From: Kofleriaceae bacterium
GTDB taxonomy: Bacteria; Myxococcota_A; Polyangia; Haliangiales; Haliangiaceae
Direction of reading: 5' to 3'
DNA length: 64,000 nucleotides
NCBI GenBank assembly: GCA_018057825.1
Contig: JAGPCY010000022.1
Location: 62,001 to 126,000, forward strand
A program made the translations under genes and the position numbers. This document shows positions 41,642 through 54,212 of this stretch, one piece after another (position 1 is the first letter of the stretch; the number at the start of each line of letters is the position of its first letter). The notes under the pieces were generated by a model. That model was given only the letters and a program-made list of their open reading frames with translations. It did not search any database and was not told the DNA's origin.

Positions 41642-42181
41642 ATGTGGTCGTCGGAGCGCTACGTTGCCGCCCTCACGTTCGCCGCCGACCGTCACGCCGG
41701 ACAGCGCGTGCCCGGCAGCGAGCGACCGTATCTCGTCCACGTGGTGTCGGTCGCCGCCGAGGTGCTGTGGGGCCACGGCGTCGCGCCGCTCGAGGATCCC
41801 GAGCTGGCGCTCACCTGCGCGCTCCTCCACGACGTCGTCGAGGATACGCCGACCACGGTGGCCGAGGTCGCGGCGCGCTTCGGCGCTGAGGTCGCCGCCG
41901 GGGTGGCGGCGCTGTCGAAGGATCCGGCGCTGCCCAAGGCCACGCAGCTCGACGACAGCCTGGCGAGGATCCGCGCGTGTCGGCGCGAGGTGTGGGCGGT
42001 CAAGCTGGCCGATCGCATCACCAACCTCGCCCCCGCGCCGCCGCACTGGACCGCGGCCAAGCGCGCGGGGTATCGCGCCGAGGCTGTGACGATCCATGCG
42101 GCGCTGGCGGCGGGCCACGGGCCGCTTGCGGATCGATTGGCGGAGAGGATCGGAGGGTATGCGGTGGAGGGACCGGGGTAG
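41642..42181 (+). CDS. Small alarmone hydrolase (MESH1/SpoT HD-type)
   Basis: A 179-residue HD-domain protein without synthetase, TGS or ACT parts. The metal and catalytic residues of the RelA/SpoT hydrolase are present: H in [12 protein letters not shown] followed by ED in [10 protein letters not shown], and D in [10 protein letters not shown]. Stand-alone versions (MESH1, small alarmone hydrolases) remove the 3'-pyrophosphate from (p)ppGpp and some act on NADPH. It ends at the edge of a hexanucleotide array and converges with argS. Confidence 0.85.
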   Translation: MWSSERYVAALTFAADRHAGQRVPGSERPYLVHVVSVAAEVLWGHGVAPLEDPELALTCALLHDVVEDTPTTVAEVAARFGAEVAAGVAALSKDPALPKATQLDDSLARIRACRREVWAVKLADRITNLAPAPPHWTAAKRAGYRAEAVTIHAALAAGHGPLADRLAERIGGYAVEGPG

Positions 42182-42381
42182 GCGGGGAGCGGAGGCGGAG
42201 ACGGAGACCGAGGCGGAGGCCGAGGCGGAGACCGAGACCGAGGCGGAGACCGAGACCGAGGCCGAGACCGAGTCCGAGTCCGAGACCGAGTCCGAGACCG
42301 AGTCCGAGTCCGAGTCCGAGACCGAGTCCGAGTCCGAGGCCGAGACCGAACCCGAACCCGAACCCGAACCCGAACCCGCGA
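42182..42381. repeat. GAGNCC/GAACCC hexanucleotide array 1
   Basis: About 190 bp of imperfect hexamers (GAGACC, GAGGCC, GAGGCG, GAGTCC), ending in five GAACCC units. The plus strand is purine-rich. It fills the spacer from the alarmone hydrolase stop to the argS stop, both convergent. Short open frames inside encode Glu-Thr, Glu-Ser or Glu-Pro runs and are not genes. Confidence 0.95.
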
Positions 42382-44106
<1,725 letters not shown>

Positions 44107-44115
44107 GGCGGCGGG

Positions 44116-44121
44116 AATCTA
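44116..44121 (-). promoter_or_regulatory. TAGATT -10-like element of argS
   Basis: Minus-strand TAGATT (TANNNT) ends 9 nt before the argS ATG. Confidence 0.4.
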
Positions 44122-44267
44122 GCCCAGATGCCCCAAGCGTCGACGAAAAACCTAGCGGATTCGCGGTGCTCCGATTTGACCCCGGCGCGGGGAGTGTGTT
44201 ACCAACCGGATCACCCTGGGGCTGTCCGCGCGCGTTGCGCCCGCCCTGGCCTGGAGGAACGGCATCG

Positions 44268-45341
44268 ATGAGCAAGGTCATTCTCTGCGCCGATGACAGC
44301 GTCACCATGCAGACGGTGGCCGAGATCACCTTCCGCACGACCGAGTACGGCTACCTCGGGGCGCGCAGCGCCGACGAGGCGATCGAGAAGGTCAAGGCCC
44401 AGCGCCCGGTGCTGGTGCTCGCCGACGCCGTGATGCCGGGCAAGACCGGCTACGAGCTGTGCCAAGCCCTGAAGGCCGATCCGGCGACGGCTGACATCCC
44501 GGTCGTGATCCTGTGCGGCAACTCGGCGCCCTTCGACGGCGCCAAGGGGGCCCAGGTCGGCGCCGACGGCAGCCTGACGAAGCCCTGGGACACCCAGGTG
44601 ATGCTGGACAAGGTCACCGAGATCCTCGACAAGGTCGCCGCCACCGGCGTCGCCAAGATCGCGGGTGGTGCCAAGGCCGCCGCGCCGGCGATCGCCGCGC
44701 CGGCTCCGATGGCTGCGCCGGCGCCGGCCGCGCCTCCGGTCGCGCAGATCCCGCCGCCGGCTGCGGCGATGACTCCGCTGGCTGTCCCGCCGGTTGGGCC
44801 GGCTGTGAACCCCGCGGCTCAGATCGCGGCCGCAGCCGCGCAGCCCAAGGTCGCTCCGCCCCGGTCGGCGACGATCATGGGCATGCCGACGATCAAGATG
44901 CCCGGCCCGGGTGGCACCGGCCCGGTCGCGGTGGTGCCGCCGGTCGCTGCGCCGCCCGCCCCGGTCGCCCAGGCTCCGGTTGCCCAGGCGCCCGTCGCTC
45001 AGGCCCCGGTCGCCCAGGCTGTGGCTGCCCCAGCGCCGGTCGCCCAAGCTGCGCCGGCCGCCCAGGCCGCGCCGACCATGCGTGGCGTGGCGCCGGTCGC
45101 GCAGTTCTCGACCAGCCGCGCGCCGATGGTGAGCGGCATCCCGACCAAGCGCTCGGCGCTGGTCGATCGGACCCTCGCCAAGATGGGCGAGCGGCTCGCC
45201 GAGCTGTCGGGTCTGTCGCCGGGCTCGGCCGAGCTGACCGCGCTGGTCCGGCTGTCGGCCGAGGTCGTCGAGCGGGTGGTCTGGGAGGTCGTGCCGGAGC
45301 TCGCCGAGGCGATCATCCGCGAGCAGATGCAGAATCGATAA
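44268..45341 (+). CDS. Response regulator with long Pro/Ala linker and helical C-terminus
   Basis: A 357-residue regulator. Residues 1-122 are a full receiver domain with acidic pocket D9/D10, phosphoacceptor D53 (LVLADAVMPGKTG) and the conserved lysine in LTKPWD. A ~165-residue Pro/Ala-rich linker follows, including a near-perfect 15-bp repeat encoding PVAQA (44963-45030). The C-terminal ~65 residues are helical and end VERVVWEVVPELAEAIIREQM, a tail found on many deltaproteobacterial receiver proteins. No DNA-binding or enzyme domain exists, so output is through protein contact, perhaps in motility or polarity. GGAGG at 44253-44257 fixes ATG 44268. A weak TTGACC lies at 44176. Confidence 0.85.
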   Translation: MSKVILCADDSVTMQTVAEITFRTTEYGYLGARSADEAIEKVKAQRPVLVLADAVMPGKTGYELCQALKADPATADIPVVILCGNSAPFDGAKGAQVGADGSLTKPWDTQVMLDKVTEILDKVAATGVAKIAGGAKAAAPAIAAPAPMAAPAPAAPPVAQIPPPAAAMTPLAVPPVGPAVNPAAQIAAAAAQPKVAPPRSATIMGMPTIKMPGPGGTGPVAVVPPVAAPPAPVAQAPVAQAPVAQAPVAQAVAAPAPVAQAAPAAQAAPTMRGVAPVAQFSTSRAPMVSGIPTKRSALVDRTLAKMGERLAELSGLSPGSAELTALVRLSAEVVERVVWEVVPELAEAIIREQMQNR

Positions 45342-45722
45342 TTCTTGAGGGTCTTTCGAAAAGACCCTCCCCCAGCATTCGCTGGGGCCCCCACCCGAAA
45401 CGATCCGACCTGACCGCGAGCGCCCGCCATCTGCGCGGGCGCCGGTGTTTTCGGCGCAAGGTGATGCGGTTCAGCGAGGCGCGAGATCGTTCAGCGGGGC
45501 CGAGCGATGACCTTCGGGCCCCTCCCATAACGTCCGGATCGCGGGAGGCCAAACATGCGCGAGAGCAGAGAACGGTTTGAATGCCGGCGGTGCTGGCGGT
45601 CGGAGTGGCACGTACGGCCGGCTGAGGTTGCCAGGGTGGCGCGGAGGGGCTGGTAAGTCCGCGACGATGCGCGGGCGGAGTGCGAGCACGCGGTTGGCCC
45701 TCCGCTTGATGTGGAGAGGGGC
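45342..45722 (+). other. Hairpin-rich intergenic region, possible structured RNA
   Basis: A 381-nt gap with no supportable gene. It holds four inverted repeats in its first 120 nt. The first two (45347-45387) are described as a terminator pair. A third stem is GCGCCCGC (45420-45427) with GCGGGCGC (45435-45442). A fourth is GCGCCG (45439-45444) with CGGCGC (45452-45457) around a T-rich loop. Stems three and four share bases, so they exclude each other. The remaining ~260 nt show nothing clear. An attenuator or small RNA for the Sel1-like gene downstream is possible. Confidence 0.35.
45347..45387 (+). terminator. Tandem hairpins after the response regulator
   Basis: GAGGGTCTTT (45347-45356) pairs perfectly with AAAGACCCTC (45360-45369) around CGA. 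It is followed at once by CCCCAGC (45370-45376) with GCTGGGG (45381-45387) around ATTC. It begins 5 nt after the stop. No T tract follows, but two stacked stems are typical of strong 3' ends. Confidence 0.6.
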
Positions 45723-46487
45723 ATGCCCAACCAGCCCCTCTTGCCAGCTCGTTCGTATCGGATCCGTGGTCGAGTCCTCGCGGTCGCGCTTGCGGGCGCG
45801 ACCGTCGCGACGGTCGCGGCGACCGGGCGGCTCGTCGAGGAACCGCTGTGGCGCGCGCGGCCGCCGACGGCGGGTCGCTTCGTCGCGCCGCCGCGGCTGG
45901 AGTGGTCGCCGGGCGCGACGCCGGCGGCGATCTCGGCGGAAGCGCAGACTCTCCTGGCGCTCGTCGCCGGCCTGACCACGCCGACCTGCGCGCTCGGCCA
46001 CGCGGCGCTGTGCGACGCCCTGCAACCGCCGGTCGACGCGTGCGCCGCGGGCGACGGCGCCGCGTGCTTCGCCGTCGCCGAGCGACTCGATCGCCAGCCG
46101 CCCTACGCCGCCGGCGCGGTCTTCGTCTACGCCGCCGCGTGTCGGCTCGGGGTCGAGGCGGGGTGCGCGGCCAGCGCCGCCACCGCGCCCCTCGACTGCG
46201 CGGTCGACGTCGGCCGATGCGCCGCCGCGGCGCGGGGCGACCGCGAGCGCCTCGCCCCGCTGTGCGCCCGAGGCTCGGCCGACGCGTGCGCGATGATGGC
46301 GATCGACGCCGACGGCACGCCGATCGGCGACGCCTATCTCATCGCCGCGTGCCAGCGCGGCGGCGCCTTGGCGTGCGGTGAGGTCGCGCGGCGCTACGCC
46401 GGCCCGGATCCAGCTCTTGCGGCCGTGGCCGGTCAGCTCGCCTGCGAGGCCGGCGTGGCCGACGCCTGCGGTGGGCCCTCGAGCTAG
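45723..46487 (+). CDS. Cysteine-containing Sel1-like repeat protein
   Basis: A 254-residue protein with an N-terminal signal-anchor-like helix (LAVALAGATVATVAATG). After a Pro-rich stretch, about five helical repeats follow, each with a Cys pair about 7-9 residues apart (CAAGDGAACFAVAERL, CRLGVEAGCAAS, CARGSADACAMMA, CQRGGALACGEVARRYA, CEAGVADAC). The spacing resembles the disulfide-bridged Sel1/HcpA-type repeats of Helicobacter, so it is likely periplasmic and binds another protein. ATG 45723 follows a GGAG by 6 nt. It converges on a small minus-strand gene across array 2. Confidence 0.65.
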   Translation: MPNQPLLPARSYRIRGRVLAVALAGATVATVAATGRLVEEPLWRARPPTAGRFVAPPRLEWSPGATPAAISAEAQTLLALVAGLTTPTCALGHAALCDALQPPVDACAAGDGAACFAVAERLDRQPPYAAGAVFVYAAACRLGVEAGCAASAATAPLDCAVDVGRCAAAARGDRERLAPLCARGSADACAMMAIDADGTPIGDAYLIAACQRGGALACGEVARRYAGPDPALAAVAGQLACEAGVADACGGPSS

Positions 46488-46803
<316 letters not shown>

Positions 46804-46989
46804 TCAGGCCGCCAAGAGCTCGAAGCGGAACGCCCAGCGCTCGTACTCGGCCGCAAGCTCGCGGTCGCCGTGGGCGACCTCGAGGAGCCGCGACAGCGGC
46901 GCGGCCGCCGCCCGGGCATCCTGGGCGAGCAGATGTTCGCGCAGTTGATGGCGCAGGAGGGCGAGTTCGCGGGCTTCGCGTTGGCTCAT
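46804..46989 (-). CDS. Small helical protein of unknown function
   Basis: A 61-residue protein (MSQREARELALLRHQLREHL...) with two amphipathic helices rich in Leu, Ala, Arg and Glu, and no signal peptide. It is divergent from pilB, whose start is 132 nt away. The stop lies just at the end of array 2, the same arrangement as the other array-flanking genes, which supports it as real. No family is recognised. It could be a regulator or a partner of the pilus ATPase. Confidence 0.5.
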   Translation of the reverse strand: MSQREARELALLRHQLREHLLAQDARAAAAPLSRLLEVAHGDRELAAEYERWAFRFELLAA

Positions 46990-47121
46990 GGCGTTCCGAC
47001 GCGCGGCGGCTCGGATCCTCGCAGCCGATCGCTCGACGGCGTGCTTCGATCACGCCGGCCTACATCAGCCCACGCCGGGTTTGACGATCGAACGAGGGGC
47101 CGGCTACCCTCGGGGGGACCC

Positions 47122-48816
<1,695 letters not shown>

Positions 48817-48829
48817 CCGCGCCGCGCGG

Positions 48830-49063
<234 letters not shown>

Positions 49064-49177
49064 CCTGCCGTCCTACGCACGACGCGCCGAGCCGGTCCAT
49101 CGCGCGCCGCCCGCCGCGCCCGCGGGCGATCGTCGATCGCGGTGAGGCCTCCCAGGCCCTTACGCACCGCGTCGTGG

Positions 49178-49183
49178 TAGCGT
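49178..49183 (+). promoter_or_regulatory. TAGCGT -10-like element of valS
   Basis: TAGCGT (TANNNT) ends 9 nt before the valS ATG. No T-box or other leader structure fits in the gap. Confidence 0.35.
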
Positions 49184-49192
49184 GTCGGCGGC

Positions 49193-51991
49193 ATGACGAC
49201 CGCGGCCTTGTCGAAGCAGTACGACCCCTCTGATGTCGAGCCTCGCCACCTGCGGGCCTGGATCGACGCCGGCTACTACCACGCGGACGCCGCCAGCCCC
49301 AAGGTTCCGTACGCGATCACCCTGCCGCCGCCCAACGTGACGGGCTCGTTGCACATGGGCCACGCCTTGGGCTCGACGCTGCAAGACATCCTGATCCGCT
49401 GGCGGCGCATGGGGTCGTGGAACGCGATGTGGATGCCGGGCACCGATCACGCGTCGATCGCGGTCCACCACCTCCTCGAGAAGGAGCTGCAGCACCGCGA
49501 GGGCAAGACCCGGTTCGATCTCGGGCGCGACAAGTTCCTCGAGCGGGCCTGGGCCTGGCGCGAGCGCTCGGGCAATCGCATCGCCGAGCAAGAGAAGGTC
49601 ATGGGCTTCTCTCTCGACTGGGAGCGCGATCGCTTCACGATGGACGAGGTCTCGAACAAGGCGGTGCGCGAGACCTTCGTCCGCCTGTACGAGGAGGGCC
49701 TGATCTACCGGGCCAAGCGGATGATCAACTGGGACCCGGTCAGCGAGACCGTGGTCAGCGACCTCGAGGTCAACACCGTCGAGGAGGACGGCTCGCTGTG
49801 GGAGCTGCGCTACCCGGTGGTCGGCACCGATCAGCACATCGTGGTCGCCACCACCCGGCCCGAGACCATGCTCGGCGACACCGGCGTCGCGGTCCACCCC
49901 GACGACGAGCGCTACCGCGACCTGGTCGGCCGCGAGGTCGAGCTGCCCCTGACCGGGCGGCGCATCCCGATCGTCGCCGACACCTTCGTCGAGAAGGACT
50001 TCGGCTCGGGGGCGGTCAAGGTCACCCCGGCCCACGACATGAACGACTACGAGTGTAGCCGGCGCTGCAACCTGCCGGTGCTCCAGGTCATCGACCCGCA
50101 CGGCCGGATCTGCGCGCCGGCGCCGGCCGCCTACGTCGGGATGACCGTCGAAGAGGCCCGCACGCAGGTGATCGCCGACCTCGAGGCCGCCGGCCTCCTT
50201 GGCACGGTCAAGAAGCACAAGGTGCCGCGCGGCCGCTCGGAGCGCTCGGGCGCGGTGGTCGAGCCGATGTTGATGGAGCAGTGGTTCGTCAAGACCGAGC
50301 CCCTGGCCAAGCCGGCGATCGCCGCGGTCGAGAGCGGCAAGACCCGCTTCGTCCCCGAGCTGTGGACCAAGACCTATATGCACTGGATGACCAACATCAA
50401 GGACTGGTGCATCTCGCGCCAGCTGTGGTGGGGCCATCGCATCCCGGCCTGGTACTGCGGCGCGTGCGCCCACGTCACGGTCAGCCGGACCGACCCGACG
50501 GCCTGCGCGGGCTGTGGCGCCACCGCGCTGCGCCAGGACGACGACATCCTCGACACCTGGTTCTCGTCGGCGCTGTGGCCGTTCTCGACCCTGGGCTGGC
50601 CCGACAAGAGCCGCGACCTGACGAGCTTCTATCCGAACGCGGTCCTGGTCACCGGCCCCGACATCATCTTCTTCTGGGTCGCCCGGATGATGATGATGGG
50701 CCTGCACCTCATGGGCAAGGTGCCGTTCCGCACGGTCTACCTGACGTCGATCGTCACCGATGAGAACGGCGACAAGATGTCGAAGACCAAGGGCAACGTG
50801 ATCGACCCGCTCGACGTGGTCCACGGCGCCAGCCTCGAGCAGATCGTGGCCCGGACCGAGGCCGAGATCGCCGACCCCAAGAAGCGCGAGGCCGCGCTCA
50901 AGGAGGTCCGCAAGAACTTCGCCAAGGGCGTGCCGCCGATGGGCGCCGACGCCCTGCGGTTCGCGCTGGCCGCGCTCAACACCTCGGGTCGCTACATTCG
51001 GCTGTCGATCGATCGGGTCGAGGGCTACCGCCACTTCATCAACAAGCTGTGGAACGCGTCGCGGTTCGCGCTCATGAACCTCGACGGCCACGACGCCGAT
51101 GGCTTCGAGAGCCAGCTCGCTAACCGCCAGGTCCACCTGACCCTGGCCGATCGCTGGATCCTGTCGCGGCTGCAGCGGGTGGCCGGCGAGGTCGACGCCG
51201 CCCTCGAGGGCTTCCGCTTCAGCGACGCCGCCAACGCCCTGTACCAGTTCGTGTGGCACGAGCTGTGCGACTGGTACATCGAGCTGGCCAAGCCGCACCT
51301 GCACCTGCCGGCCGACGGCAGCCCGCCGTCGCCGCAGCGCAAGGTCGCCCAGGGGGTCCTGGCGCTGGTGCTCGAGCGGGTCTTGCGCCTGCTTCACCCG
51401 ATGGTGCCGTTCGTGACCGAGGAGATCTGGCAGAAGCTGCCCAAGCCCGGCCACCTGCCGGCCTCGCTCATGATCACGATCTACCCGCGGTCCGAGGACG
51501 CGCTGGTCGACGCCGAGGCCGAGGCCGAGATGGCCCTGGTCCAGGAGTTCGCGGTCGGCGTGCGCATGCTGCGCGCGACCTACAACGTGCCGCCGTCGTG
51601 GAGCGTGCCGGTCGAGGTCCGGATCCCGGACGAGGCGACCCGGGCGACGATCGATCGCCACCGCGCGCTGGTCGAGAACTCGGCCCGCGTGACGATGAAC
51701 CTGACCGCCGAGGGCGGCCCGATCCCGGGCAGCGCCAAGGAGGTGGTGCGCGGCGTGGCCGAGATCGTGATGCCGCTGGCCGGGCTGATCGACGTCGCGG
51801 CCGAGAAGGCCCGCATCGGAAAGGACATCGCCAAGGCGGCCAAGGAGATCGCCACGCTCGAGAAGAAGCTGGCCAACCCGCAGTTCCTCGAGCGCGCGCC
51901 CGAGGAGGTAGTCGCCGAGCAGCGGGCCCGGCTGGCCGACGAGATGGCCCGCAAGGCCCGGCTCGAGGACGCCCTGGCGCAGCTCGGGTGA
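49193..51991 (+). CDS. valS: Valyl-tRNA synthetase
   Basis: A 932-residue class I synthetase. HIGH is HMGH (54-57) and KMSKT is at 528-532. The editing domain (~150-350) contains TTRPETMLGDTGVAVHPDD. The WCISRQLWWGHRIPAWYC segment precedes a small CXXC...CXXC zinc knuckle (YCGACAH, CAGCG). The anticodon-binding domain and the C-terminal coiled coil that clamps the tRNA (EKARIGKDIAKAAKEIATLEKK, ~860-930) are intact. It has normal length and stands alone. The following hydrolase gene begins 78 nt later. Confidence 0.98.
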   Translation: MTTAALSKQYDPSDVEPRHLRAWIDAGYYHADAASPKVPYAITLPPPNVTGSLHMGHALGSTLQDILIRWRRMGSWNAMWMPGTDHASIAVHHLLEKELQHREGKTRFDLGRDKFLERAWAWRERSGNRIAEQEKVMGFSLDWERDRFTMDEVSNKAVRETFVRLYEEGLIYRAKRMINWDPVSETVVSDLEVNTVEEDGSLWELRYPVVGTDQHIVVATTRPETMLGDTGVAVHPDDERYRDLVGREVELPLTGRRIPIVADTFVEKDFGSGAVKVTPAHDMNDYECSRRCNLPVLQVIDPHGRICAPAPAAYVGMTVEEARTQVIADLEAAGLLGTVKKHKVPRGRSERSGAVVEPMLMEQWFVKTEPLAKPAIAAVESGKTRFVPELWTKTYMHWMTNIKDWCISRQLWWGHRIPAWYCGACAHVTVSRTDPTACAGCGATALRQDDDILDTWFSSALWPFSTLGWPDKSRDLTSFYPNAVLVTGPDIIFFWVARMMMMGLHLMGKVPFRTVYLTSIVTDENGDKMSKTKGNVIDPLDVVHGASLEQIVARTEAEIADPKKREAALKEVRKNFAKGVPPMGADALRFALAALNTSGRYIRLSIDRVEGYRHFINKLWNASRFALMNLDGHDADGFESQLANRQVHLTLADRWILSRLQRVAGEVDAALEGFRFSDAANALYQFVWHELCDWYIELAKPHLHLPADGSPPSPQRKVAQGVLALVLERVLRLLHPMVPFVTEEIWQKLPKPGHLPASLMITIYPRSEDALVDAEAEAEMALVQEFAVGVRMLRATYNVPPSWSVPVEVRIPDEATRATIDRHRALVENSARVTMNLTAEGGPIPGSAKEVVRGVAEIVMPLAGLIDVAAEKARIGKDIAKAAKEIATLEKKLANPQFLERAPEEVVAEQRARLADEMARKARLEDALAQLG

Positions 51992-52069
51992 CGGTCCCCG
52001 CGGGCGGCCGGCGGACGGTGGCTGCCGGTGGTGGCGTCGCCGCCGCCGCTGTGGTGCAGTAGCGCGCCG

Positions 52070-52636
52070 ATGCTGGTCGCCCCGCTCGATCCGTCCACGC
52101 TCGCGCTCCTCATCATCGACGTCCAGGAGCGGCTGGCCGCCACGATGCCGCCCGAGCAGCTCGCGACGGTCGAGCGCAACCTGATCTCCGTGGCCGCCGC
52201 CGCCGAGCGGTTCGCGCTGCCGGTGGTGGTGAGCGAGCAGTATCCCAAGGGGCTGGGCCGGACGACCGCGCCGGTGGCCGGGGCCCTCGAGGCGGTGCGC
52301 GGCGTCTGCTTCTTCGAGAAGGTCGAGTTCGCCGCGTGCGCGGCGCCGGCGTGGAGCGAGGCGGTCGGCCCGACGCCGCGCCCGACCTGGCTGGTGGCCG
52401 GCATGGAGGCCCACATCTGCGTGTTCCAGACCGTCCGCGCGCTGCGCGCCCGTGGCCATGAGGTGATCGTCCTGGCCGACGCGGTGGCCAGCCGTAGCCC
52501 GGACAACCGCACCGCCGGCCTGGCGCTGTGCGCCGCGACGGGCGCGACGATCGCGCCGACCGAGACCGTGATCTACGATCTGCTCGGGCGCGCGGGGACC
52601 GATGACTTCAAGGCGCTGTCGAAGCTGATGCGCTAG
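52070..52636 (+). CDS. Isochorismatase-family cysteine hydrolase
   Basis: A 188-residue hydrolase with the family triad D17 (ALLIIDVQERL), K84 (FFEKVEFAAC) and C117 (GMEAHICVFQT). The C-terminal helix segments and overall length fit YcaC-like or nicotinamidase-related members; the exact substrate is unknown. ATG 52070 opens the conserved first strand; a longer in-frame start (52028) adds unrelated residues. It is in line with valS and converges with a barrel gene across array 3. Confidence 0.85.
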   Translation: MLVAPLDPSTLALLIIDVQERLAATMPPEQLATVERNLISVAAAAERFALPVVVSEQYPKGLGRTTAPVAGALEAVRGVCFFEKVEFAACAAPAWSEAVGPTPRPTWLVAGMEAHICVFQTVRALRARGHEVIVLADAVASRSPDNRTAGLALCAATGATIAPTETVIYDLLGRAGTDDFKALSKLMR

Positions 52637-52839
52637 ACGGCCTCGGCCTCGGCCTCGGTCTCGGTCTCGGTCTCGGCCTCGGTCTCGGTCTCGGCCTCGG
52701 TCTCGGCCTCGGTCTCGGTCTCGGTCTCGGCCTCGGCCTCGGTCTCGGCCTCGGTCTCGGCCTCGGTCTCGGCCTCGGTCTCGGTCTCGGCCTCGGTCCC
52801 GGCCTCGGACTCGGCCTCGGCCTCCGTCTCGGCGTCGGC
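52637..52839. repeat. Hexanucleotide array 3
   Basis: About 200 bp of CTCGGC/CTCGGT hexamers, purine-rich on the minus strand, starting at the base after the hydrolase stop and ending at the stop codon of the convergent barrel gene. Confidence 0.95.
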
Positions 52840-53433
52840 CTACAGCGCGATCATGAAGCCAGCGCCGCCCGCCAGGCCCGCCGCGCCGAGGGACCAGGTG
52901 GTCTCGCCGGGCGCGCCCGGTCCCTCGACGCCGGCCTCGCCGTCGGGGGTGATCGCGATCGCCAGACCACCTTCGACGAACAGGGTGAGCCAGCGCGCGG
53001 CGGCGAGCTCGAGGCGGACCGGGGCCTCGAGGACCACGGTGGTGCGGTCGGCGCCCGCCGGGTGCGCCAGGCCGAGGCGGCCGCCGACCGACAGCGCGGT
53101 GCGCTCGCGCTCGACCATGGCCCGCCGCACGCCGACGGCGGCGCCCCAGGCGGTGCGATCGTCGGCGCCCATCGCGCCGCCGAGGCGGGCGATCCCGAGA
53201 GTCAGGTCGAGCGCGAGGGTGTCGGTCATGCGCATCGTCGCGGTCGGGCCGGCCAGACCGGCCAGGGTGCGGGTGGCACCGACCGCGAGCCGTGGGGACG
53301 GCGGCGCTGGCGCGACGGCGACCTCGGCCGTCGGCTCGACGGGCGGCGCGGCGGGTTGGGCGGTGGCCGACGCGGCGGCGGCGAGGACGAGCGCGACGCA
53401 CGCGCAGGGGAGGGGGCGCGAGACGATGGACAT
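52840..53433 (-). CDS. Small outer-membrane beta-barrel-like protein
   Basis: A 197-residue precursor with a Sec signal (VALVLAAAASATAQ), a Pro-rich spacer and alternating beta strands of outer-membrane type ending GGAGFMIAL. It follows a similar gene 9 nt upstream (53443-54048) with a related C-terminus (GGAGLTFWI). The two are probably paralogues from a tandem duplication. No function is known. Confidence 0.6.
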   Translation of the reverse strand: MSIVSRPLPCACVALVLAAAASATAQPAAPPVEPTAEVAVAPAPPSPRLAVGATRTLAGLAGPTATMRMTDTLALDLTLGIARLGGAMGADDRTAWGAAVGVRRAMVERERTALSVGGRLGLAHPAGADRTTVVLEAPVRLELAAARWLTLFVEGGLAIAITPDGEAGVEGPGAPGETTWSLGAAGLAGGAGFMIAL

Positions 53434-53442
53434 CGGAGGCTC

Positions 53443-54048
53443 CTACTTGATCCAGAAGGTCAGGCCAGCGCCGCCGGCCAGCGCGGTGTTGTCGAGCGAC
53501 AGCGAGGTGCCGGCGCCGTCGGGGCGGTCGGCGGCGCGCTCGGGCGTGAGCACGCGACCGCGCTCGGGGGGCAGATCGACGACGGCCCCGACCTCGAGGG
53601 ACGCCGAGAGCGCTGGAGTCAGGAACAGCTCGGCCCGCAGGCCGGCCTCGAGGGCGGGATGGATCAGGGCGTCGGTCATGTCCTGGGTGCGCACGCCGAG
53701 GTCGACGCCACCGACGACGCCGACCCAGCCGCGGTCGTGGCGTCGCAGCGGCGCCAGGAGCCGGACCGCGGCGGCGTAGGTGGTGGCCGGGCCGAAGCTG
53801 CCGCCGGGGATGTACTCGCCGGGACCGCGGCCGGCCGCGACCACCAGCTCGACGCCGGCGATCGGGCCCAGTCCGTGGCGGATCGACAGCCCGGCCACGC
53901 CGCCGAGCGTGGACTCGACGCCGAGGCCGAGGTGCAGGCCCTCGGCGCGCGCGATCGGGACGTCGTCGTTGGCGACGGCGGGCGCGGCGGAGGCGAGGAG
54001 GGTGACGGCCGCGAGCGCGGCGCGGCGACGGCGAGGGACGCGGAGCAT
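53443..54048 (-). CDS. Small outer-membrane beta-barrel-like protein, paralogue
   Basis: A 201-residue precursor with signal peptide (VTLLASAAPAVAN) and about eight predicted beta strands (LGLGVESTLGGVAGLSIRHG, GVELVVAAG, LRAELFLTPALSASLEVGAVV), ending LAGGAGLTFWIK. It forms a two-gene operon with the next gene and diverges from the metal efflux operon. The 164-bp divergent region contains several dyads, so its control may be linked to the efflux regulator. Confidence 0.6.
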   Translation of the reverse strand: MLRVPRRRRAALAAVTLLASAAPAVANDDVPIARAEGLHLGLGVESTLGGVAGLSIRHGLGPIAGVELVVAAGRGPGEYIPGGSFGPATTYAAAVRLLAPLRRHDRGWVGVVGGVDLGVRTQDMTDALIHPALEAGLRAELFLTPALSASLEVGAVVDLPPERGRVLTPERAADRPDGAGTSLSLDNTALAGGAGLTFWIK

Positions 54049-54123
54049 GCCGACTGCCTCAGCAACCGCGGGGCCAGCGCCGAGCCCGCGCCGCGGGCCG
54101 GGCGCAGGCCTCCCGTCGCAGCG

Positions 54124-54172
54124 GTCCCCGGGGACGTCCCCGGGGCGGTGTCTGAGGGTTCTCTCAGAGACC
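54124..54172. promoter_or_regulatory. Dyad cluster upstream of the metal efflux operon
   Basis: GTCCCCGGGGAC (54124-54135) is a perfect palindrome, followed directly by a second GTCCCCGGGG (54136-54145). Next GGTGTCTGAG (54147-54156) and CTCAGAGACC (54163-54172) form an inverted repeat with one mismatch and a 6-bp spacer. The start of the outer-membrane factor gene is 40 nt on. These are candidate sites for the operon's own OmpR-type regulator. Confidence 0.45.
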
Positions 54173-54212
54173 GCTCATGCGGTGCCACGGTCGGGCGGCG
54201 CACGGTGCGCGC

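Noticed and set aside
42182-42381. CRISPR-like or coding low-complexity array
   Set aside because: Units are 6 bp without spacers; the open frames encode Glu-Thr/Ser/Pro runs with no start signal.
44176-44204. Promoter TTGACC-17-TTACCA for the response regulator
   Set aside because: The -10 half is poor and nothing else supports it; mentioned only as a weak possibility.
47081-47110. sigma-70 promoter TTGACG-18-TACCCT for pilB
   Set aside because: It would start the RNA within the Shine-Dalgarno that precedes ATG 47122, so the two cannot both be used; the -10 match is weak.
49160-53401. 1413-residue minus-strand frame over valS
   Set aside because: Opposite valS with its full set of motifs; composition Arg/Gly/His is typical of an antisense shadow.
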